Part shown: piece after piece, positions 1-5,050 of the stretch
How positions within the stretch are numbered: position 1 is the first letter of the stretch
Layout: each line of letters starts with the position of its first letter
Assembly (NCBI GenBank): GCA_947311665.1
Contig: CAMZLA010000019.1
Span: 1-5,050 of the forward strand
Reading direction: 5' to 3'
DNA from: an uncultured Candidatus Altimarinota bacterium
GTDB lineage: Bacteria > Patescibacteriota > Gracilibacteria > CAIRYL01
DNA: 5,050 nucleotides
Made by a program: the position numbers and the translations under genes
The notes under the pieces: model-generated
Told to the model about the DNA's origin: nothing
The model's input: the letters and a program-made list of their open reading frames with translations, nothing else
Database searches by the model: none

Positions 1-128
1 CATAGAAGTATAAAATTAAATTCTTGTTTTTATCTAATGCATTTAAAAAAATGAAAGACCAAACCTCTTTTATAAATCATACTAGAAGAAGATGAAAAAG
101 AAAATATAAATTTCCAACAAAACAAGGC
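1..128. other. AT-rich intergenic stretch, no gene seen
   Basis: All six frames are broken by stops within a few tens of codons. The + frame starting at base 1 ends at TGA 52-54, and the ATG at 92-94 gives only five codons. The bases at 1-3 (CAT) would be an ATG on the - strand leading out of the window, so a divergent gene could begin exactly at the edge, but one triplet cannot support that. No RNA gene, repeat array or strong hairpin is visible. Confidence 0.5.
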
Positions 129-156
129 TTGACTTTTTTTCCTGCCAGTGTAATAT
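129..156 (+). promoter_or_regulatory. Candidate sigma-70-type promoter for the 204-809 gene
   Basis: TTGACT at 129-134 matches the -35 consensus TTGACA in five of six positions. TAATAT at 151-156 matches the -10 consensus TATAAT in four of six, with a 16-nt spacer. Transcription would begin near 162-164, leaving a leader of about 40 nt before the ATG at 204. The -35 box is good and the -10 box is ordinary; in such AT-rich DNA -10-like hexamers are common, so confidence rests on the -35 box and on the placement. No operator-like inverted repeat is seen over the boxes. Confidence 0.45.
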
Positions 157-203
157 CACTTACGCATTATTAATTAATTTTATTTTTCTTAACTATTTTA
201 ACT

Positions 204-809
204 ATGAACAAACCAAAAGAACCACTAACTCATACGAGTACCGATAGTAATTCAACTAATAATAGTTTGGAAAATAGGACTTTGGATTACAGAAAATTTC
301 TTTATTCAGAAGAACTTAAGATCTTTCTTGGAAAAGATGTAGACGTCTTTACGAATATAGGGGACATAAGAACAATAAATGAAATAATTAAGGCATTAAG
401 GAGAGAAATATATATAGAAAATTTAAGAGGAGTTCTTTTGAGATTAAATGGAGAACAAAATCCAAAAAAGACTAATGTGAAAGAAAAAATAAATCAAAAG
501 GTTAAAAACCTAAAGGAAATAGTAAAATGGAAGTTCAAAAAGTCAAATAAAAAAAGGATAGAATGCAAAAGAGATCGGAGTCTTTTTAAGTTTTTTAATC
601 TTTTTGAAGAAAAGTTCATAACACTTAATGAAAAAAAAATTAATTCTATTGAAAGTCAGCTTAAAGAATGCCTTTTAAACTGGGAGACCAGTCAACATCT
701 TAAACAAGAAATTAAATCAAAAAATACATCAATTCTGGAAAAATTACTTAATCTCTTTACAGAAGATGATTCAGATGAAGAGCTTACTGAAAAAAGAAAA
801 AGAAAATGA
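204..809 (+). CDS. Hypothetical lysine-rich protein, unrecognised family (201 aa)
   Basis: I do not recognise this protein. It begins with a polar Ser/Thr/Asn-rich segment (residues 8-22), then a probably helical part (about 28-82). A strongly basic stretch follows at 88-125, with 14 Lys and 3 Arg in 38 residues. A further helical part (126-183) precedes an acidic patch (DDSDEE, 188-193) and a basic end (KRKRK). There is no signal peptide, membrane segment, Cys/His metal site or nucleotide-binding motif, so it is probably cytosolic. The start at 204 is the first ATG after the candidate promoter but has no Shine-Dalgarno sequence. Eleven of 12 Arg codons are AGA/AGG and none is CGA, whereas clpC uses CGA often; this may indicate foreign or fast-evolving DNA. 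The TGA at 807-809 lies at the end of an A-rich stretch, and a neighbouring frame continues plausibly to 891, so the true C-terminus is uncertain. The basic region might bind nucleic acid, but nothing shows that directly. Confidence 0.7.
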   Translation: MNKPKEPLTHTSTDSNSTNNSLENRTLDYRKFLYSEELKIFLGKDVDVFTNIGDIRTINEIIKALRREIYIENLRGVLLRLNGEQNPKKTNVKEKINQKVKNLKEIVKWKFKKSNKKRIECKRDRSLFKFFNLFEEKFITLNEKKINSIESQLKECLLNWETSQHLKQEIKSKNTSILEKLLNLFTEDDSDEELTEKRKRK

Positions 810-891
810 AAAGAGAAATAGAAGAAATAAAAAACTGCAAGATGCAGCAAAGGAAGGAATGGACCATCTCAAGACAAGATTTAAAAAATAA
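790..891 (+). other. Possible out-of-frame C-terminal continuation of the 204-809 gene
   Basis: In the frame one base downstream of that of the 204-809 gene, the sequence stays open through the TGA at 807-809 and ends at TAA 889-891. It encodes a charged segment followed by a tail reading LQDAAKEGMDHLKTRFKK, which looks like the end of a real helical protein. The switch would have to fall near 790-806, where runs of six, five and four A residues are separated by single G. One extra A in any of these runs would explain it, and removing one gives a 228-residue product. This could be a sequencing indel, a genuine recent frameshift mutation, or non-coding chance. Frame quality is judged by eye only. 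Confidence 0.35.
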
Positions 892-942
892 AAATGATTG
901 AATCCATAGCAATTTACAGGATCATTCTTTAAAAAAATCATC

Positions 943-984
943 AAAGAGAGATAAAAATTTAAATTTTTATCTCTCTTTTTTTTT
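943..984. terminator. Bidirectional intrinsic terminator between convergent genes
   Basis: Bases 943-960 and 961-978 are perfect reverse complements (18 nt each), forming a long stem with the GAGAGA/TCTCTC part as its most stable section. In RNA the AT centre would open into a small loop. On the + strand a run of nine T (976-984) partly overlaps the end of the stem and serves as the U tract. On the - strand the stem is followed within five bases by seven T (complement of 931-937). The element lies between the + gene (ending at 809 or 891) and the - glycosyltransferase gene (stop at 995-997), exactly where one terminator would serve both. Confidence 0.85.
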
Positions 985-994
985 ATCAGTTTTT

Positions 995-2179
995 TTATTT
1001 CTTCCCACTCAACAAAAACCCCCAAAATCTTTCAGAAATTTTTTCTATATTAAATTTTTCGCACACCATTTCTTTTCCCTTTTCAGCTATTTCAACAGAT
1101 TTATCTTTGTTATGAGCAATAATAACAAGTGTGTGTGCAAGAGACTCTGCATTTCCTGTCTCAAAGAAAAAAGAATTTTTCTTGTCTTCAAAAATTTGTG
1201 CAGGAGTCCCAATATTAGAAATACAAACAACTCTATTTGCCGCTGCTGCTTCTATAGGAACTCGACCAAAAGGTTCATTTTCTGTTGCAGCATGCACGAT
1301 TATTTTTGACTGTTCTAAAGCATCTATCAAAGGAGTAAATCCGAGAAATGAAACATTTTTTAAATTATTCTCATCGATAAAAGCATTACATTTTTGTGCA
1401 TATTCAATATCTTCTTTTTTTCCCGAAGGTTCTCCATAGAAAGTAAAAATAAAAGGATATTCTTTTGCATTTTCTTGCAGCCATTTTGCAGCCTTCAAAA
1501 CAATTAATTGCCCTTTCCATTCAGATATTCTCCCAATAATTCCAACAGAAAACAATGGAGCTTCAATTTTTTTTACATCAGAAAAAACCGTTTCGTCTAT
1601 TCCATTTTCGACTACTTCTGTCTTCCATGCAGGCAATCCATTTTCTACTAAATATTGCTTTACTGAATATGAACATGCCAAAACCTGATGAAATCGTGGA
1701 ATAATCCAACGAACTAAAAAAGAAGGAAAGGTAAAATCATGAGCCATAAAAATTGTTTTTGTATTTTTTTGGAAAAAAAACTGAGCAACACCAACAACCA
1801 ATGCACTTCGGACTGTATTGCAGTATACCGTATCATATTTTTCTTTTGAAATAAGGGAAATTGTCTCTTTTACACTTGAGAAAAAATCTAATATTTTCCC
1901 AAAAGAAAAAGGACGCAATCGAGGAAGAAAAATATCTCGATGAGTAATCGTAATATTTTCTGATAACAATTTTGTTGTCTGTGCCAATTCTTCTGAAAAC
2001 AACCTATTTCCTCCTCCTGAATACACATCAATTTGAATATTTTTACCAGAAGTTTTTTTTACATGATGAAACATGTCAAAAGAAAAAAGTTCTGCTCCTC
2101 CAAAAATTTCAGCATTTTCTATCCACGCAATTTTTTTCTGAGGTTCTTCTACTGAAAGCAAATGAGACTGATGAGACAT
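995..2179 (-). CDS. Glycosyltransferase, GT-B fold, family 4-like (394 aa)
   Basis: This is a retaining GT-B glycosyltransferase that would move a sugar from a nucleotide donor to a cell-surface glycan or lipid-linked acceptor. Donor and acceptor cannot be read from the sequence. The N-terminal Rossmann domain begins at about residue 15 (KKIAWIENAEIFGGAE) with the GGAE loop at 27-30; AHDF at 146-149 is the usual mid-domain motif. ENGID (191-195) leads into the C-terminal domain. GIIGRISEWKG (213-223) carries the donor-phosphate-contacting Arg217 and Lys222. VSFLGF is at 276-281, and EPFGRVPIE at 302-310 gives the EX7E pair Glu302/Glu310. The length is normal for the family and no key residue is missing. 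There is no signal peptide or clear membrane helix, so it probably acts at the cytoplasmic face of the membrane. The first 14 residues precede the core fold; 2179 is kept as the start because no better ATG exists before Met36, although no Shine-Dalgarno sequence lies at normal distance. It follows clpC by 42 nt on the same strand and is probably co-transcribed. Confidence 0.9.
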   Translation of the reverse strand: MSHQSHLLSVEEPQKKIAWIENAEIFGGAELFSFDMFHHVKKTSGKNIQIDVYSGGGNRLFSEELAQTTKLLSENITITHRDIFLPRLRPFSFGKILDFFSSVKETISLISKEKYDTVYCNTVRSALVVGVAQFFFQKNTKTIFMAHDFTFPSFLVRWIIPRFHQVLACSYSVKQYLVENGLPAWKTEVVENGIDETVFSDVKKIEAPLFSVGIIGRISEWKGQLIVLKAAKWLQENAKEYPFIFTFYGEPSGKKEDIEYAQKCNAFIDENNLKNVSFLGFTPLIDALEQSKIIVHAATENEPFGRVPIEAAAANRVVCISNIGTPAQIFEDKKNSFFFETGNAESLAHTLVIIAHNKDKSVEIAEKGKEMVCEKFNIEKISERFWGFLLSGKK

Positions 2180-2221
2180 AATAAAAAGTATTAATAATAT
2201 AAGAAGTTTTTTCCTGCCTTA
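2180..2221 (-). other. clpC-glycosyltransferase intergenic gap
   Basis: This 42-nt spacer separates the clpC stop from the glycosyltransferase ATG. On the - strand it reads GGCAGGAAAAAAC, then an AT-only stretch. The GGCAGG core lies about 33 nt before the ATG, too far to act as a normal ribosome binding site. An imperfect AT-only inverted repeat (2193-2203 with 2218-2226) is too weak for a convincing terminator, so read-through from clpC is expected. A TATATT box on the - strand could in principle serve a secondary promoter, but no good -35 partner is evident. Confidence 0.4.
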
Positions 2222-4840
2222 TTATTGAAGTTGAATTAATAGTCCTTTCTTTTTCCCTCGAGAACATAGAATTTTCAATATCATTCCTTCTTTTGCTTTG
2301 TTTTCTAAAAGAGTTTTTGTAACAGCATCTTCTACTTGTTCTTGAATTATTTTTCGAACTTTTCGTGCCCCATTTTTACTTTCAAAACTTTCTTTTGCTA
2401 AATATGTAATAACAGCATCTGAATAAGAAATATTTATTTTATTTTGCTTTAAACGATTTACCAATTCTTCCAATTGGAGTTTTACAATAGCTCGAATTGA
2501 TTTCTTGCTTAATGGTTTAAAAACAAGAATTTTATCCAATCTTCCTAAAAATTCTGGACGAAAAAATTTTTCTACTTGTTCCTGAACCAAAGCAGATTTT
2601 ATTTCAAAATCTTCTTTTGCTTTTTTTTCAACTGATGCTGGCATAGAAAACCCTATTTTTGTTGCAGAATTTGTTAAAATATCTGCCCCAATATTAGAAG
2701 TTAAAATAATTAAGGTATTTCTAAAATCAATTTTTCGTCCTTTATTATCTGTTAAATATCCATCTTCAAAAATTTGTAATAGCATATTTTGAAAATCTCT
2801 ATGTGCTTTTTCAATTTCATCAAAAAGAATGAGAGAATATGGATTTCTTCGTACTTTTTCAGTCAATTCTCCTCCTTCTTCATATCCTACATATCCTGCA
2901 GCAGCTCCTACAAGACGAGATGTAGAATGTTTTTCCATGAATTCTGACATATCTATTTTTATCAGACTTTCTTTTTTTCCATATAATTCTTCTGCAAGAA
3001 CACGAACCAATTCTGTTTTTCCAACTCCTGTAGGACCCAAAAAGAGAAAAGTTCCCATTGGTCTATTGGGATTGGAAATTCCTGCTCGAGACCGATGAAC
3101 TGCTTTTGTAATTTCAAAAATAGCATCTTTTTGTCCTACAACTTTTTTTTGTAAAATTGATTCCAATTGTAATAATTTTTTTACATCATCGTTTCCCAAT
3201 TTTTCCAAAGGAACTCCTGTTATTGTAGAAATGGTTTTTTCTATATCTTTTTCCGAGATTGTTATACGAGGAGCAAGACTTGGTTCTTCTTCTCTCAATC
3301 GTTCTATTTCTTTTTCATATTGCATCTCTTTTTCTTGTGCTTTTAACGCTTTTTCATAATCATTTTTTTCAACATATCTCTCTTTTTTCTTAATAAATTC
3401 TTTTAATTTTTTCTCCATTTTCCTTACTTCTTTAGAAATTTTTTGACTTCTATACCCTTTCCCTGCACAACTTTCGTCTAATAAATCAATTGCTTTGTCT
3501 GGTAAAAATCTATCGGAAATAAATCGTTTAGAAAGATGTACAGCTGATGAAATTGCAGAATTATCAATTTTTAATTTATGATATTTTTCAAAAGTTTTTT
3601 TCAACCCTTGCAAAATTTCAATTGCTTCATCTTCTGTTGGTTCATCAACTACAACTGGCTGAAATCGTCGCTCTAATGCTTTGTCTTTTTCTATATATTT
3701 CCGATATTCATCATATGTCGTTGCTCCAATTACTTGAATTTTTCCTCGAGACAGAGCAGGTTTTAAAATATTTGCAGCATCTAATGTTCCTTCTCCACTT
3801 CCAGCTCCAACAATAGTATGAAGTTCATCTATAAAAATAATAACTTCTCCCTTACTTGCAATTGCATCATCAATTACATCTTTTAATCGTTCTTCAAATT
3901 CTCCTCGATATTTTGTTCCTGCAACCATTCCCGCAATATCAAGGGCAAGAACTCGCTTATTTAATAATGCCGATGGAACTGTCCCATCGGATATAGCCTG
4001 AGCTAGCCCTTCTATTACCGCTGTTTTCCCAACCCCAGGTTCTCCGATAATAATGGGATTGTTTTTTGTTTTTCTATTTAAAATATGAATAATTCTTTCT
4101 ATTTCATTCTTCCTTCCAATAACTGGATCAATTTCTCCTTTTTTTGCAATTGTTGTAAAATCCAAAGAATAAAAATCTAAAACAGGAGTATTAGAATCTT
4201 CATAATCATCATCTTCATCATTTACCGATCCTTTTCTTTTTTTCTTTTTTTTATACCCCAATTCTTCATCAAACATTTTCTCAATATCAAATCCTTTAGG
4301 AAGAACTCCTACAGAACCAGAGAGACCATTAAATAAATCATCGAGAATATTTCCTCCTTTTTTCCCTTTCTTCCCTGTTTTCGACTCTCCAGAAACCTGT
4401 CTTAAAATATCTAAAATTTCATTTTCTAAAGAAGAAAGAGCGATACTCATATTTTCTAAAACAATTGCAGCATTGCATTCTTTCGATTGAACAAGAGATA
4501 ATAGTAAATGCTCACTTCCAACATAATTATGATTGTTTGACACTGCTATATTTACAGCATTTTCTATCACTGCTCGAAGTGGAACAGAAAGAAATGATGA
4601 ATTATTTTCATCGAGAGGCTCAAGATGTAAATTTTGCCGAGAAAGAAAAACATTTTCTTCAGAAACTCCATAGTTTACAAGAACTCCAAAAGCAAGAGAT
4701 TGAGAATTTCCTAAAAGAGCTAAGAGTAAGTGATCTGTATTTGTAACACCTGCCTTTTCTTTTTTTGCTAATTGTTCAGAAACTTGTAATGCTACTCGAG
4801 CATCTTGAGTAAATCTATCGAAAGGATTTTTTTGTGCCAT
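2222..4840 (-). CDS. clpC: ATP-dependent Clp protease ATP-binding subunit ClpC (872 aa)
   Basis: This is a class I Clp/Hsp100 unfoldase: a hexameric AAA+ ring that unfolds proteins and passes them to ClpP in the cytosol. The two N-terminal Clp repeats span about 5-150 (TDHLLLALL at 35-43; GSEHLLLSL at 108-116). An unusually long charged linker covers 151-217. AAA+ module 1 has Walker A GEPGVGKT (266-273), pore loop GTKYRG (308-313), Walker B ending Asp338-Glu339 and arginines 391/392. A short coiled-coil middle domain (about 460-520) with a UVR-like NDYEKAL segment fits ClpC rather than ClpB. Module 2 has Walker A GPTGVGKT (602-609), pore loop GYVGYEEGG (649-657), Walker B ending Asp674-Glu675, sensor 1 Asn716, arginine finger 767 and sensor 2 GAR (824-826). 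IGF at 729-731 is the ClpP-docking tripeptide, so partnership with ClpP is expected although no clpP is present here. The usual FLNR before the finger is FLGR. It is about 60 residues longer than Bacillus ClpC (about 810, recalled), mostly from the linker. The ATG at 4840 gives the family-typical FDRFT start; there is no clear Shine-Dalgarno sequence. Confidence 0.97.
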   Translation of the reverse strand: MAQKNPFDRFTQDARVALQVSEQLAKKEKAGVTNTDHLLLALLGNSQSLAFGVLVNYGVSEENVFLSRQNLHLEPLDENNSSFLSVPLRAVIENAVNIAVSNNHNYVGSEHLLLSLVQSKECNAAIVLENMSIALSSLENEILDILRQVSGESKTGKKGKKGGNILDDLFNGLSGSVGVLPKGFDIEKMFDEELGYKKKKKRKGSVNDEDDDYEDSNTPVLDFYSLDFTTIAKKGEIDPVIGRKNEIERIIHILNRKTKNNPIIIGEPGVGKTAVIEGLAQAISDGTVPSALLNKRVLALDIAGMVAGTKYRGEFEERLKDVIDDAIASKGEVIIFIDELHTIVGAGSGEGTLDAANILKPALSRGKIQVIGATTYDEYRKYIEKDKALERRFQPVVVDEPTEDEAIEILQGLKKTFEKYHKLKIDNSAISSAVHLSKRFISDRFLPDKAIDLLDESCAGKGYRSQKISKEVRKMEKKLKEFIKKKERYVEKNDYEKALKAQEKEMQYEKEIERLREEEPSLAPRITISEKDIEKTISTITGVPLEKLGNDDVKKLLQLESILQKKVVGQKDAIFEITKAVHRSRAGISNPNRPMGTFLFLGPTGVGKTELVRVLAEELYGKKESLIKIDMSEFMEKHSTSRLVGAAAGYVGYEEGGELTEKVRRNPYSLILFDEIEKAHRDFQNMLLQIFEDGYLTDNKGRKIDFRNTLIILTSNIGADILTNSATKIGFSMPASVEKKAKEDFEIKSALVQEQVEKFFRPEFLGRLDKILVFKPLSKKSIRAIVKLQLEELVNRLKQNKINISYSDAVITYLAKESFESKNGARKVRKIIQEQVEDAVTKTLLENKAKEGMILKILCSRGKKKGLLIQLQ

Positions 4841-5050
4841 AATTATATTTTAAATTTTAGAAATATATAATAATTTATTACTATAAATGATGAATTATTG
4901 CTAAAGACTTCACGCTTTATAAAAAACTCAAATAACTATAGACAATATTTCTAAAAAAATAAAGCATAAAAGGTTTGCAAAGAAATGAAAATCTGTCTAA
5001 ACTCTATTTTGTAAGAAAATATTCAGAAATTTATAACCATGACACGGTAG
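4841..5050. other. clpC upstream region, no gene seen
   Basis: The 210 bases upstream of clpC are strongly AT-rich. On the + strand the ATG at 5039-5041 is followed two codons later by TAG. On the - strand three short open stretches enter from the window edge and stop within 6 to 18 codons; one could be the tail of an upstream gene, but none has recognisable protein sequence. Apart from the candidate clpC promoter nothing stands out: no tRNA, strong hairpin or repeat array. Confidence 0.5.
4916..4945 (-). promoter_or_regulatory. Candidate promoter for clpC
   Basis: On the - strand TTGTCT (4945-4940) resembles a -35 box in four of six positions. TATAAA (4921-4916) resembles a -10 box in five of six, with an 18-nt spacer. 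Transcription would start near 4908, giving a leader of about 70 nt before the ATG at 4840. Competing AT-rich boxes exist nearby, so this is only the best by-eye candidate. No CtsR-type heptad repeat and no CIRCE element is visible near it. Confidence 0.3.

Noticed and set aside
1..3. CAT at the window edge as the start codon of a divergent - strand gene
   Set aside because: A single triplet is not evidence, and nothing upstream of it on the - strand forms a convincing promoter or ribosome binding site.
790..796. A AAA AAG heptamer as a programmed -1 slippery site
   Set aside because: It is in the wrong register for the 204 frame, and the continuation that looks real needs a +1 shift, not -1.
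204..821. UGA reassigned as Gly or Trp, as in some Patescibacteria and mollicutes
   Set aside because: Trp19 of the glycosyltransferase is TGG, both long genes lack in-frame TGA, and reading through 807-809 reaches TAG at 819-821 after three codons.
806..901. 31-codon + strand ORF whose ATG overlaps the TGA of the unknown gene (ATGA overlap)
   Set aside because: It lies in A-rich sequence, has no ribosome binding site and reads less like a protein than the alternative frame ending at 891. Both cannot be the main product, and the overlap is easily produced by chance.
771..1025. 84-codon - strand ORF across the terminator
   Set aside because: It runs through the terminator palindrome and overlaps both neighbouring genes. 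Its Phe/Ser/Leu-rich translation reflects A-rich DNA on the other strand.
1112..1439. Two overlapping + strand ORFs inside the glycosyltransferase gene
   Set aside because: They are antisense to well-conserved glycosyltransferase motifs, and their translations are low-complexity with no recognisable domain.
2193..2226. Inverted repeat in the clpC-glycosyltransferase gap as a terminator
   Set aside because: The arms are almost purely A/T, mismatched by two bases and separated by a long loop, with no proper T tract directly after the stem.
2829..4746. Several + strand ORFs of about 90 codons inside clpC (2829-3098, 3547-3816, 4465-4746)
   Set aside because: All are antisense to conserved ClpC coding sequence and have the composition expected of its complement.
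4841..5050. CIRCE or CtsR operator upstream of clpC
   Set aside because: I looked for TTAGCACTC/GAGTGCTAA and for tandem GGTCAAA heptads on both strands and found neither. A TTTAGCA on the - strand near 4900 has no matching partner.

Overview
The window is a low-GC bacterial stretch with three protein genes. A + strand gene of unknown function (204-809) converges on a - strand pair: clpC (2222-4840) followed by a family 4-like glycosyltransferase (995-2179). The standard genetic code fits: Trp19 of the glycosyltransferase is TGG, both - strand genes end in TAA, and there are no in-frame TGA codons. Low GC, lysine-rich proteins, a ClpC with an enlarged charged linker and the lack of Shine-Dalgarno sequences at all three starts would suit a Patescibacteria/CPR-type genome. 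This is an inference from general style; there is no rRNA or other marker gene to place the organism.

Layout. 1-203: intergenic, with a plausible sigma-70-type promoter at 129-156. 204-809: unrecognised 201-residue lysine-rich protein. An out-of-frame continuation that looks protein-like runs to 891, so the C-terminus may be frameshifted. 943-984: a perfect 18+18 nt inverted repeat flanked by T tracts in both directions, read as a shared terminator for the convergent genes. 995-2179 (-): GT-B glycosyltransferase with intact EX7E motif. 2180-2221: 42-nt gap. 2222-4840 (-): full-length ClpC unfoldase with both AAA+ modules intact and an IGF ClpP-docking loop. 4841-5050: clpC upstream region with a candidate promoter and no gene.

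Function. ClpC would unfold proteins and feed them to ClpP, which is not in the window. The glycosyltransferase probably builds a cell-surface glycan. The two are probably co-transcribed because no convincing terminator separates them, but no functional link is evident. The + strand gene has different codon use from its neighbours and no recognisable domain, which makes it the least explained part of the window. I see no CRISPR array, transposon, tRNA, rRNA or clearly new multi-gene system here.
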